Assembly: GCA_003255025.1 (NCBI GenBank)
Contig: QANY01009406.1
Span: 992,001 to 1,056,000 of the forward strand
DNA length: 64,000 bases
Origin: Datisca glomerata
Lineage: Eukaryota > Streptophyta > Magnoliopsida > Cucurbitales > Datiscaceae
Direction: 5' to 3'
Shown: piece after piece, positions 1-11,079 of the stretch
Position numbering within the stretch: the first letter of the stretch is position 1
Layout: every line of letters begins with the position of its first letter
Program-made: the position numbers and the translations under genes
The notes under the pieces: model-generated
What the model was told of the DNA's origin: nothing
The model's database searches: none
What the model saw: the letters and a program-made list of their open reading frames with translations, nothing else

Positions 1-69
1 ATATTTATAAGTAAGTCATATATTTTTAGGGAAAATATATATATATATATATATAATATTTTTTATGTA

Positions 70-243
70 TTAACGCGTTCAGTTCGGTTCGGTGTGGTTT
101 TCTTATAAAAATTTTAAAGTGAACCAAATTGTACAATTTTTATTAAATTAAAACCAAACCAAACCTCAAAAATGCTCAAACTAACCGAACCGCTGCGGTT
201 CGGTTCGGTTCGGGTCGGTTTGTGTGGTTTATTTTCACCCCTA
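70..243. mobile_element. hAT-type non-autonomous element, right end (partial)
   Basis: The stretch is built from GGTTCGGTTCGG and AACCGAACC motifs and ends at 232-243 in TTTTCACCCCTA. That is the same terminus as four better preserved elements in this window (8051-8420, 12233-12633, 46753-47406, 55609-56650). The left end is not recognisable, so no target duplication could be matched to the 8 bp that follow (CTTTTGAA). The superfamily call rests on the shared terminus and on the 8-bp duplications of the sister copies. Confidence 0.5.
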
Positions 244-299
244 CTTTTGAAGGCCTATGACAGCTTGAAATAGTTGTTTTTTAGTTTGGTCTTAGACAG

Positions 300-1910
300 C
301 TATGAGATTTCCATCTTTCATTAACTGGTTGATGGAGTGTGTTACCCCTTCATCTTCCTATCAACATTAATGAGACACTGAAGGGATTTTTCCAGGGAAA
401 GAGAGATTTGAGACAAGCGGACCCCACGTCTCCTTATCTTTTTGTTATGGCTATGGAGACTGTCAGGTGAGGTGCACATCTCTTCAATCTATTGATTTTC
501 ATTGGAGGTGTAAGAAAAACAGGATTGTGAACCTCTGTTTTGTCGATGACCTGTTCATTTTCTCTAAGGGGACTATTGCTTCTGTTAAAACTGTGATTGA
601 TGGTTTGAATCTGTTTTCTGCAATTTATGGTCTCAAGCCTAATGCTGCCAAGAGCCATTTTTTTTTCTGGGGTTTGTGATGATGTTAAGCAGCAGATTTT
701 GAATGATTCTGGCTTTCAATTACGGGTTCTTCTTGTCAAGTACTTAGGGGTCCCTATGATTGCTTCTAGACTTGTAAAGCATATTGCAATACCTTACCTA
801 TGCAGGTAGATAAAATTGTTGAGAGAACAAAAAACTGGGAGAATAGACTCCTTACCTATGCAGGTAGATTATAGTCAATTCTGTCTATTCTAGTGGCTAT
901 CCAAGGATATTGGTCTATCATGTTTGTACTACCTCAACATATTATGAGGAAGGTGTTTTGAGGAACTTCCTTTGGAACAGCCATCATGATGATCATAGAG
1001 GTGCAAAGGTGGCTTGGGAGCAAGTCTATTCCCCCAAAGAGGAGGGTTGTTTGGCTATTAGGGACCTAGCATTATGGAACATTGCTTGTGAAGCCAAACA
1101 TTTCTGGAAATTGGCTTGTAGAACCAAAGACTCTATTTGGGTTGCATGGTATCAGCAAAAAACTGTTGAAAGAGAATTAATTCCATTTTCACTGTCAAAC
1201 ATATAGCAGACTCATCCTGGTCCAGGAGAAAAATCTTGAAATTTAGAGATAAATTTCAGATTTTTTGTAGCTTGTCCGTGGGTAAGGGAGATAAAGTCTC
1301 AATCATCACTGATTCATGGCATCCTAATGGGGTGCTTTTTCAAAAAGGGTGTTATGCATTGATGAATTGTACTGGATAGACTCTAAACAATTTCCTTTCT
1401 ACTATTATTCAGCAGGACTATTGGATCTTGCTAAGTAGTGGTTTGGAACTCAGGTTAACTCAGTAGGGTATCCACTTTACCATCCCCTCTGTTCTAAATT
1501 TGAGGATAAATGGAGATAGCTTCCTGCTACTGATGGAAAATTTTCAGTAAGAGGTACTTACGAAGCTCTAGTGCAGCTAGGTTGAAAATTTTGAGTTCCT
1601 TATTAGTTCAATTATCATTCTCAGTCTTTGTATATTATGTTTGGGTTGAGCTTTTCAAGGAAAAAACATGGATCTCAGTCCCTCATCCTTAGATCGTTAG
1701 AGAAAGGGTTTGATTTGTCATTAAAAATCACAGCTTGGATAGTGATGTGTAAGTCTTTATGAAAACTGGGAGTTTGCATGACTACTTTTACTGAGCAGAT
1801 GTGTCTAGTAGTGCCATAGTATAGTTTGGTACAATTTTTCTGTTTGTTCCCTAGAATATGCCCTTGTAAACTTGTATATGTTTTTCGGTTAATATTTTAA
1901 CTCTTTAACA
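300..1910 (+). pseudogene. Decayed LINE (non-LTR retrotransposon) reverse transcriptase
   Basis: Fragments of a plant LINE ORF2 appear in order on the plus strand but in shifting frames. At about 390-460 there is the block LRQADPTSPYLFVMAME (family form LRQGDPLSPYLFV). At about 530-560 there is the catalytic FVDDL motif (family F/YADD). At 910-1200 follows the segment with FLWNSHHDDHRGAKVAWEQV, and at about 1505-1580 a zf-RVT-like piece reading DGKFSVRGTYEAL. Frameshifts and stops separate all blocks, so no protein can be made. The right limit is approximate: T-rich, LINE-tail-like sequence ends near 1910. Confidence 0.85.
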
Positions 1911-2480
1911 AAAAAACAATTATAACAGAAGTGCCAAGAAGAAAGACAAGTATACACTTTAGAATAAATTTAAACCAGAATTTACAAAATTATAATTTAA
2001 TCTTAGGAATAGGATTAACTCAGTCGAAAAAACTGTACGCCGAGCGAGATAATCATAGGAGTAGTGTAACTTAAATAACTATCAATGTATTGAGAAATTC
2101 ATTCTATCCCATCTCTTGTAAACATTTATTTTTAAGGTTGTTTAAAGCCTATTTGTTCTTTGTTTGTTTTCAATAGTTTAATATAACTGCATCTTTCTTT
2201 CATTTAGTGTTGTCATTTTCAGTTAATTAGAATTCTTCTTAACTGAAATTTGAACTCTAATTTGTTCTGCTTGAGTGAAGGTCAAACTTGAAAGAATGAC
2301 AAAACCCAAAAATAGGCAATTGCTTGAAGAATCTCGAATTGGGCCACATCCACATGATGCTAAAATGGCTGAGAGACGAATATTAATGAACATATAGGCT
2401 CAAACCATTGACAAAGTTCCCAACAAGAAATTATGAGTATAAATCAAGTTACCTTTACACTCGGTAATGTTCTGCAGCCT
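1911..2480. other. Intergenic, no gene seen
   Basis: AT-rich sequence without coding signal between the LINE remnant and the copia protease scrap. The right part (2280-2480) may belong to the same copia fragment, but I could not read a conserved domain there. Confidence 0.5.
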
Positions 2481-2643
2481 CTATTTGTCTCTTGTCATAT
2501 GAATCGAGCAGCCAGAATCGACTATCCAATCGTTGGCATAGTCGATCGGTCCAGGAACAGTAGTTGTCTGAGCTAATTTTTCTTCATATACAGTGCAAGA
2601 AGCTTCAACGTCCCATTCTTCATTGCTCATCCGTCCTGCACTT
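2481..2643 (-). pseudogene. Ty1/copia gag-protease fragment
   Basis: Read on the minus strand, an open stretch of about 53 codons ends with WIVDSGCSIHMTRDK followed by a stop at 2481-2483. This is the retropepsin active-site block of Ty1/copia polyproteins (W-I/L-D-S-G-A/C-S-x-H-M-T), and the DSG itself lies at 2511-2519. Nothing recognisable of integrase or RT follows, so this is a short orphan piece. It lies beside copies of a copia-like LTR and may be from the same family, which is inference. Confidence 0.8.
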
Positions 2644-2679
2644 GACATGACTGCATTATTTTCTGTTGTTTTGAGATAA

Positions 2680-3730
2680 TTATGTGTAATTAATTACTGC
2701 TCTAGTACCACGTGACACGACAACAGTCCATGGTTATCTATAATTCTCAATCATTGATCAACACATGGTAATTACTACAAATTAAATATTTATTTTAATC
2801 AGATACATATCTAGATATCAATTAATTCAAAATTAACATATCTGATTATTCATATCAACTAAATTATTTATTATTTCACAAATAACAGATTTAGTTAATT
2901 CAAATTATTATCTAATAATAATTTAATTATCTAATTTCATAAATTAGATATTCTGTCTCACTTATCGATAATTAAAAAATTAATCGATAATTACTTATCA
3001 CAAATAACAGTGTCGTGTGGCACTGTGGTTGTTCACCATTATACAGCGGGTCCTACTATATTGGGCAATTTGAAATTAAATATTATTGTTTAGTTATCCA
3101 TAAATATCTGATACGCCGTTATCTAGAAAAGATACATATATTATCCTAATGGCCTCAGTCGATCAGTTCATCAATCAAGAATTAAAGGGAGAACACAATT
3201 AGTGTTAGAGTGATTTTTCTATGTGATTAAAAATTAATCAAATCTCTAAAAGAATAATCTTAACGTTCTTTTAGAGAATCGTCACACTAAAGTCCTTCTA
3301 AGTAAATATATGGATCTCATATGTTGAGTACATCTAGAGACAGAAAAAAAGAAGTGTCTTGTAATATTCTACGTGCCCACACACATCCTAATGCGTTGAG
3401 GATTGACTTGAAAGATCTTAGTGTGGATCTCAGAGTCTATTGATCATTAGAACAGTTTCGTGGGACAAGGGATCGAGCAGTTTTACAAGGATGTTTGATT
3501 AAGACTACAAAAGGTATATGATTCCTAACATTGTATATTGTAGATTTAACGTATAAATATATAATGGATCGTGACTGATTGAAAAATAATTTTCAATAAA
3601 AAAATTATTTGGTTATCGTGACGTTGCGCAAGTTTTGTTTTATTAAAAGATTTGATCTATATTAAAAGTTTAATTTTTTAAATGGCCACGAGCCACAAGC
3701 TTCTTCCGCGCACACGTCGCGACGACCAAC
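2680..3730 (+). repeat. Rearranged copia-type LTR copy 1 (plus orientation in its right part)
   Basis: Two parts are joined. Positions 2705-3005 match 4190-4500 in the same orientation. Positions 3010-3310 match the reverse complement of about 3800-4110; a shared landmark is TTCTTTTAGAGA beside ACTAAAGTCCTTCT. The unit ends near 3731 in ...CGACCAACA and is followed by a primer-binding-site-like sequence at 3734-3745, as expected for the end of a 5' LTR. The mixed orientation of its two halves shows an inversion or a template switch. Confidence 0.6.
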
Positions 3731-3733
3731 AAG

Positions 3734-3745
3734 TGCTATCAGAGT
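3734..3745 (+). other. Primer-binding-site-like sequence
   Basis: TGCTATCAGAGT differs at two positions from TGGTATCAGAGC, the initiator tRNA-Met primer site of plant copia elements. It sits about 3 bp after an LTR-like end in CA. A canonical version of the same site occurs on the minus strand at 57945-57956. Confidence 0.5.
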
Positions 3746-3759
3746 GGTCTTTATATATT

Positions 3760-4610
3760 TATATGCTACAAGTTGTGTGGGTTTTCTTGAATTATTCATG
3801 TAATATTGAGAAGGACTTTAGTGAGACGATTCTTTAAAAGAACGTGAATTTTATTCTTTTAGAGATTTGATTAGCTTTAAAGCGCGGAGAAAAAATAATC
3901 TCACATTAACTGTGTTCTAAATTCAATTTTTTATTGATGAACTGATCAATTGATGCATCAACTAAGGCCATCAGAATAACATATGTATCTTTTCTAGATA
4001 ATGATGTATCAGATATTTAAGGATAACTAAAATTTTATATTTAAATTCAAAAAACCCAATACAGTGGGACCCACTATATAATGGTGCACACCTGCAGTGC
4101 CACACCGCACTACAGCTGGCGTAAACCATCATCACACCTCACGACACAGTGTGTTACGCCACACTGCAGCGCCATATGGCACTGTAGTGTTACACGGCTA
4201 CTGTTGTAGTACAACGTGGCGCTACAACAGTCCATTGTGATTTATGATTCTCAATCATTAATCGACACGTGGCAATTACTGTAAATTAAATATTTATTTT
4301 AATCAAATAAATATCTAGATATCAGTTAATTCAAAATAACATATATGATTATTCATATCAACTAAATTATTTGTTATTCACAAATAACATATTTAGTTTT
4401 TTCAAATTCTTATCTGATAATAATTTAATTATCTAATTTCATAAATTAGATACTTTATCTCACTTATCGATAATTAAAAAATAATCGATAATTATTTATA
4501 TATAATATTTCCAAAAATTATATTTATATATAAATAATCCAATTAACTATTTCTTAATTAATTAATCACACATAATTATCTCATAATTATGTACTTGTCA
4601 GAGAATAAGA
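3760..4610 (-). repeat. Copia-type LTR copy 2 (minus orientation)
   Basis: Reverse-complement counterpart of copy 1. Reading minus, it starts near 4600 (GAGATAATTATGTGTGATTA), passes a GC-rich block (4085-4225) and ends near 3800 with the TTCTTTTAGAGATTTGATTA segment shared with copy 1. The GC-rich block consists of short alternating motifs such as CACTGCAGTG, CACTACAG and GTGTGGCG, and is much longer than in copy 1. Confidence 0.6.
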
Positions 4611-4719
4611 ATTCATTTGTAAGTCAATCATTTTCTCATATTCTAAAATATTCACATAGTAAACTACGTAGTATAGAGGTGACTTGGAGACCATGGACCT
4701 ATTATATTTAGTTGTTATA

Positions 4720-5060
4720 AACCAGATATTTAGGGATAATTAAAAATTATTATTTAATTTTAAATTATCTAATACAGTGGGACCCACTATATAATGGTAC
4801 ACAACTGCAGTGTCACACCGCATACATTAGGCATAAACCATCATAGTGCCCCGCGACACTGTGTGTTACGCCACACTGTAATGTCGTGTGGTACTACAGT
4901 GTTACACGCCTACTATTTTAGTGTCATGTGACACTACAACAGTCCGTGGTGATCTATGCTTCCTAATCATTGATCGATACATGGTAATTACTAGTAATTA
5001 AATATTTATTTTAATTAGTTAATTCAAAATTAATATATTTGATTATCCGTATCAAGTAAA
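4720..5060 (-). repeat. Copia-type LTR copy 3, partial (minus orientation)
   Basis: Direct repeat of about 4000-4380. It includes the landmark ACAGTGGGACCCACTATATA, the GC-rich CACTGTAATG/GTGGCG-type block and the following AATCATTGATCGATACATGG segment. The match stops near 5060. Confidence 0.6.
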
Positions 5061-8042
5061 TATCCAACTATGCTATCTCAATTCCATTCATACCCTTTCA
5101 TTTTCACAATTTCTTGGACATTTTTTAACCAATTTAGATATACTTCTATACTTACCCTTCTAACATTGAAGAATAATAATTATTTTTTCAGTTTTATCTA
5201 ACCACGATACCACTATTTCATTCATATCCTTTCATTTTAACTACTCATGTTACAATAGTCAATACATATATAAAATAGACAATCAAATGAGAATCATTTT
5301 CTTTCATATTTTGTCCAACTAATTTAAATGTAATTCCAGTTTTCCTTTGTTTATTGAATTGAACTACTAAGTTTCCAATTCGGTCATTAGTTTTATTTAT
5401 AATTATTAAATGACTCTCAAACTAATTTTAAATAATTAAGAGTAATTAGATAATGAAATTAATATGAGGCTCAAGTTGCTCAATTTTACATATTTCTCTA
5501 GTGTTTGCTTATTTATTTGATAATTTCATCAAGTAATAAAAATGGTTGAAATTTAATCATAATTTATTGTTGAATTAATTGTAATTAATAACTAATAATT
5601 TTGATATTTAATTTGGTCATAAAGTTCATTAATTATTTAACCGATTCATGGGCATCTTAGGCTCGAATCTAGACTGTGAAAGGATTAATTTCATGATTCA
5701 CGCATCAGAGTATATTGCCTACTCGTCTGTGTAGTATAGATTAGCTTGTTTAGTGATTAAATTAAGATCATGAAAGTTTTCGCTATATGAAATCCTTTCA
5801 GTTAACTATATCCTAAGAACTTTTATCTACTACTCAGATCATGACCATGTTTAAGATAATAAAATTGATTACAATCCAAATTACCTAATTCTTCCACCAT
5901 ATAGTATAATTCAGGAATTGAAAATTTATCAGGATCAAGATTTTCATAAACGGAAACCGTTCCATCCAAATGTATAATCCTAGGAAAGAAAAATACAATT
6001 TTCCACCATGATGGAAAGATACTGAGAATAATTTTTTCATTCTTGCATTAACACTAAAAAACTAAAGAAATGACCTTTTGTGTTCGAGAAGCTTTGTTAT
6101 GACGAAGAAGAAATTACGGACAAAGAAACTGAAGGTACTGGAGAAGCTGAAGGAAAATATGACTTTTCCAATGCTAAGTAATAATGAAAAGTTTTTCAAA
6201 ATATAAAAAATAATTCAAGTTAAAAATTATGATAAATAACATTGATCCAAGTTAAAATACCATAGTTAAAACTACATGATTTGCTTAGTCATCACCTGCA
6301 CGACATGGTGTCTATCTGAGTGTACGTAAATAGAGTGTCATGGTGTCTACGTGAGTGCTACGTAAATAGAACGGATGAAAGAATTAACGAAAGTTAACCG
6401 ATGGACTATATAGAAAAAAACTCTAAAAGTGTAGAGACTCGTTTTGTTTGTTTTTAAAACATCAAGACCATATAGAAATAAAATACAAACTATAGGAAGT
6501 AATTGTGTAGTTTACCTAAAAATGTTGCATTCATGTATGATGGGCTTTGTTACATGACCACCAGTTGTGTTGGTAGGCTTTTACGACATGCACATGCATA
6601 GCTGTCAGTAATTTACTCGGTCTCATTTTTAGTTTGTAGTAAAAAAAATTTACTTTGACAAAGAATTTTTTTTTTAAAAACAACTGGTCATTCCATATAA
6701 GAAACCTTCTTTTAAGTCCCTCAACTAAGGAGGTAAATAGTAGGATATGATATGGATAATACCACCCAATCCTCCATTGTTCATTAATATTTTCATAGTC
6801 ATATCCACACAAAAAAATTGAGGCAAGTATGGAGAATAACTATTATGGTACGGGTAACATGTGGGTTCCTCATACCTGCCGTATGTAAAAGTAATAAATT
6901 TTCAAAAAAATGTAAAATGGTTTCCAGTAAATTCAAAATAGTAAATAAAATAAAATTCATACAATCAAGTCACATGATATACATATATTCATAATTACAA
7001 AAATCAAATCACACATAAAATAAAACGCATATAAAATCTTGAAAATTTTAAGTGTAAGTTTGCTCATGACTATTTTAATTTTTATTCACTTTTTAAATAT
7101 TTTCATTGCTTAATCCCTATACTAAAATGAATAAAAATACACTTATTTAAAAAATATAATATATACAATTATTTAACACACACATATATATATATATGAC
7201 TTTAATCTTTTCTTAAACTTTCTATTTACAGATCATGGTATAAATCGAGATTGTTATTAAGATTAGAGTTTGTATCTAATATTTATTGGGCCAAGCTGGA
7301 TTTGAACCACCATAGAAATATTACTTACTAATTTACAGTTCGTGCCCATACCCTACTCGTTGGGTACCTGCATTTATCCATAACAGTGGGTAAATAAATT
7401 GAGATCCCTGTTCTAAAACATCTCAAATCAACAATGTCTTGGGCAATTATCTTTTTAATGGGAATTAAATATGTACTGTATAAAATAATGATGTTTATTT
7501 ATCAGATCAAATGATGTTTATTTATCAGATCAGTTGATGCAATGATTAAAGTCATACACTCACATTTTAAAATCATAGATTTACATCATAATATTCAATC
7601 TCTCCGTAACATTATAACTTTGACAACAAAAAGTTGGACTATTAATGTTGGCTAATACTGTTTTCAGTCTTACTCCCACAACAGCTTGTTTATTTTTTTT
7701 TTCTTTCTTTCAAAATGCTCCCTCAATTTCTGGAGCAGACATTTTCAATGTAAAGTCTTAATGTTCACTGGTCAAAACAAACACAATAAAGACGTCTGAA
7801 ATATAAAGCATTTCTTTCAACTTTCTCCACTCTTCTTCCGATGATTATGGTATGGTGTGGGCACCAATGCATTCCTTCAATTTGCAATATAATCATTGCC
7901 TTGTTATAATAAGCATGTTTCTCCATCATTTTGAGGCCATTGCGAGCAACTGATTTGGTATTTAATTTTTATGATAAGAAATAATCCATTCTAGAATTTC
8001 ACTTCCACACAAAAGCAAAAAAGAGTGAGTCCTATTTTAGTA
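5061..8042. other. Long AT-rich intergenic region, no gene seen
   Basis: No convincing coding region. It contains a 35-bp tandem duplication at 6304-6371 and a CA/TA microsatellite near 7178-7198. Near 6845-6885 and 7350-7400 are opposed GGTACGGG-type motifs that could be ends of an old element, not resolved. The minus-strand open frame at 6531-6812 has no recognisable domain and I do not call it. Confidence 0.5.
6304..6371 (+). repeat. Tandem duplication, 35-bp unit
   Basis: The motif starting CATGGTGTCTA and ending ACGTAAATAGA occurs at 6304 and again at 6339 with few differences. Confidence 0.8.
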
Positions 8043-8050
8043 GTTGGTGA

Positions 8051-8420
8051 TAGGAGTGAGTTACAACAAAAAATAATCGGTTCAATCGATTTTTTATGTA
8101 AGTTAAGTTTAGTTCGGTTCGTTAAAATTAAAGTACTGAAATTTTGATTTCACAGTTTTCGAACTAATCTGAACCAAAACGTTACTATTCTATTTTTATT
8201 TTTATATATAATTTCATATCAAACTGAACCAGTCTGGACCGGTTCAAACCGAAATAAAATTTTGGTTTTATATTATTTTTTTCAATAATTCCGTTGAAAA
8301 TGTCTGAAATTTTTATTTTTTATTATTAACGCTGAATCGAAGAACCGAACCAAGTCGAAACTTTTGGTTCGGTTTGATTTTTCTCAAAAAATTGACTGAA
8401 CCGAACCGTGAACACCCCTA
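8051..8420. mobile_element. hAT-type non-autonomous element, 370 bp
   Basis: The left end is TAGGAGTGAG and the right end is AACACCCCTA, a degenerate inverted pair. The interior carries GGTTCGGTTCG and CCGAACCAAG blocks in opposed orientation. The flanks are GTTGGTGA (8043-8050) and GTTGGTGG (8421-8428), an 8-bp target duplication with one mismatch, which fits the hAT superfamily. No coding capacity. Confidence 0.8.
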
Positions 8421-8845
8421 GTTGGTGGAAAAAAAAACTCACCAACAAACAGTTGCTTTGGTAGTAAGATTTGACCACCTGTTTATTCTGTCTCTAATTT
8501 TGGTGTGATCATAGCAACTATTTGGATTTAAATCTATTCATGATCTTTACCACACACAATAAGTTTAAATGTCAGCCCCGACGTAGGTAAAGTCCGCTAT
8601 AAATATTATATAAACTACAGTAATACTACCTGACCGGTTTATGGAGTAGTCTACTACATAACCATCTTTTTCAAAACCAAACAAAAAGGAAAAAACTATG
8701 CGTTCTGACAGCCAACTTTGTGTGTTAGTATTTTCTCTTGTTAGACATTTTGATTAGTGCAGATGGAGCGTGGACTATATTCCACTAATTTCCTACCCCA
8801 CACAGTCCTTTATTCTCCTCAATCCACGCATAACTAACCGGCAAT

Positions 8846-8880
8846 CACGTGTTTGGCAGTGAAATTAAATCCTCTATAAG
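8846..8880 (+). promoter_or_regulatory. Putative G-box and TATA box of the E6-like gene
   Basis: A CACGTG core at 8846-8851 (bZIP/bHLH-type element) precedes a TATA-like CTCTATAAG at 8872-8880, about 90 bp before the ATG at 8970. Spacing and position are those of a plant core promoter with a short leader. The leader (8900-8969) is CA-rich and ends in TTTCTCTCTAACA before the ATG. Confidence 0.6.
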
Positions 8881-8969
8881 AACAACTTGGGCTAGTATTA
8901 ATTCCAATAGCCACACAGTACACCCAAACAACACAATTCTTCCCTTTCTATTTTCATTTCTCTCTAACA

Positions 8970-9746
8970 ATGGCTTCTTATGTGACACAACTCTCGATTT
9001 TCTTCCTCATTTTGCTATTTTCCTCTGTCCGAATTGAAGCCAGAATTGGCTTGTTCTTTGGCAAATTCACTCACACTAGCAAAAATGTAGTCCAACCCGA
9101 AATAACTCCTGCTCTTGCTCCTAGTCCTGCTCCTGCACAAGGACCGGTGTTAGGTTCACCAGAAGTAGCACCAACAGTGGCACCAGTACCAACACTAGCG
9201 CCAGAGCCAGAACCGTTTTTCTACGAAAGCCAAAATGCCTACGGATTATATGGTGAGGAATCTAATCACTCGCCTACTGTCGATGAAGATGAGTACAAAG
9301 CTCGAACGAACGAGCTCGTTAACGAAAAACTTGAGTCTGGATATGGAAAAACCAATTTGTATAGTAACTATGACAATCCTAGCAAGTACAACAACTATGA
9401 GTACCCAACCAATTACAACAATGGCTACACTAACAATTACAACAACAACAACAACAATGGCTATAGAAGCAGTAACAACAATGACAACAATCGTTATGCA
9501 GAAAACTATAACGGTGAAGGGTACGTCGCAGAACGACAAGGAATGAGTGACACAAGATATTTGGAGAATGGCAAGCACTACTACAATGAAAGGAACGATA
9601 ATACTGATTTTAACCGGTACGATTCAAGGGGAAGCGCGAGAAATGAAGGATACTACAGTAGCAATAACGAACACCCAAATGAGTACAATACCATGGAAGA
9701 GTATGAGAATCAGGAAAATGAGAAGGGGGAAGTGTATGTTCCTTGA
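8970..9746 (+). CDS. E6-like secreted protein (cotton fibre E6 family), 258 aa
   Basis: Single-exon gene. Residues 1-24 form a signal peptide (hydrophobic LSIFFLILLFSS, Ala before the likely cut). Residues 46-82 are rich in Ala-Pro (TPALAPSPAPAQGP), resembling arabinogalactan-type glycomodules. Residues 131-180 are Asn/Tyr-rich (NNYNNNNNNGY). Residues 190-205 carry the family block QGMSDTRYLENGKHYY, the main reason for the name. The acidic tail ends GEVYVP. Family members are small secreted wall-associated proteins first known from developing cotton fibre; their biochemical role is not established. The start is the only ATG giving a signal peptide. Antisense and other-frame open stretches here are by-products of AAC/ACA-type low complexity. 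Confidence 0.93.
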   Translation: MASYVTQLSIFFLILLFSSVRIEARIGLFFGKFTHTSKNVVQPEITPALAPSPAPAQGPVLGSPEVAPTVAPVPTLAPEPEPFFYESQNAYGLYGEESNHSPTVDEDEYKARTNELVNEKLESGYGKTNLYSNYDNPSKYNNYEYPTNYNNGYTNNYNNNNNNGYRSSNNNDNNRYAENYNGEGYVAERQGMSDTRYLENGKHYYNERNDNTDFNRYDSRGSARNEGYYSSNNEHPNEYNTMEEYENQENEKGEVYVP

Positions 9747-10420
9747 GTGTACTTAGTCTAATCTTGGATATAGTGGACAAAGTTATGAAGGAATCTTGTG
9801 TAATTTTTTTGCAAGTTTCGAAGATATTAATGCTCTGCTTTATACCACCTTCTCCAACTTAGTTGATGGGAAAGGAGAGAGAAGAGTGAAATACTGTTTG
9901 ATTTTATATTAGCTTCCTTTTGGTTCTTCTTCACATAATATTTAGAAGCACGCCAATTTCATGATATGTCCGTTTAAGTTGATTTGATATTTAAATATTT
10001 AAATCTCTTCTCGTGTTGAAATGAGATGATAGTTAAGATTTACCAATTTAGCATTTAGAGGCATTTCTGTTTCTCCTTTCTGTAAATTTTTGTGGTCAAC
10101 ATGAAACAATGATACATACTCTTTTTTCCGCTGCAAAATTGTGTTTTCGAGTTTTCATTAAGAGTGTGATCTCTCTCATTTTCTTACGTTGTATTGGTCT
10201 TTTTGATGGAATAGAAATAATTTTCTTCATGATAGATCGTCTTGTACTAGTAAAGACTTAATCAATTGGGTAAGCTCTTTCTTGTATGAGTTGGAATTTT
10301 CTAATATACTAAAGTTAATCATGGCGTTCTAGTTAGTAGATATACTCCATCCCATTGCTACCCCACACACAAGTGATTCAAAATGAATATAGACACAAAC
10401 ATGTGGGTTTGATAGGGGTA
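9747..10420. other. 3' region of the E6-like gene and intergenic DNA
   Basis: The first 150-200 bp after the stop are presumably the 3' UTR. No single polyadenylation signal stands out. The rest is AT-rich with no gene seen. Confidence 0.4.
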
Positions 10421-10708
10421 CTCGTTTTGCTGTGGTCATTAGAGACTCTGCAAATTTTATGATTGCAGCCATGGCTAAGCCATTAGTGGGTTCCATTTCG
10501 GTTGTTACAGTTGACTGCTATGATGGAAGGTTTGTTGTTTACGCAAAATATGGTACCTCGATTTGTTGAATCAGATTCTCAACCGATTGTCTATGCTTGT
10601 TCAGGTTGCTCTACTCCTAGTCTTGAGATATCACATCTTGTAGCCGATTGTTGTTCTCTACTATCGACTTGTCCAGTCAGTTATGTTCAACATATTCTAA
10701 GTTTGTAA
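10421..10708 (+). pseudogene. Reverse-transcriptase-like RNase H domain (RVT_3 type), broken
   Basis: The plus strand reads FAVVIRDSANFMIAAMAKPL, then, after a frameshift near 10510-10520, MMEGLLFTQNMVPRFVESDS followed by a helix up to LLSTCPVSYVQHI. This is the order of plant RVT_3/RNase H-like domains (GVVIRD..., EALAxxEGL..., VESDS). The domain is common in LINE 3' ends and in host-captured copies. The frameshift and lack of flanking exons make it a pseudogene. Confidence 0.7.
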
Positions 10709-11079
10709 TTTTGTACTTCAGCTAAAATGTCTCCTTGACTGATGATTTCCTTATTTGGTTAGAAGAGTGACTCCTTTTCTTGAAGATGTAGATCATGTTT
10801 GACTCAATTTATAAACTTTAGTTTATGATTTATAATTTAAATAAATAAATAACTTATTTTTAAGAGCTCGTTTGTTACATCATATTTAAGTTCAAAAGTT
10901 AATAAGCTTGAAGCTAAACTAATTAATCTAGCTTTTTGACTTAAGATTCTTTTAATTTTTTCACATGTCCAAAATTATTCCATCTTTTTGAAAAATTACA
11001 CAAACATACTTCTCTTGTTCAAAACAGATCTATGAAATGAAAAAGGAATTGTGTTGTTTTGAACTAGAGTAGTGGCGCC

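Noticed and set aside
7288..7310. tRNA-like B-box on the minus strand (GGTTCAAATCC)
   Set aside because: No A-box, acceptor stem or cloverleaf could be built around it, and no SINE body was seen.
9235..9578. Open frames overlapping the E6-like gene on both strands
   Set aside because: They are Thr/Met- and Val/Ile-rich readings of the AAC/TAC codon repeats in the real gene and resemble no protein family.
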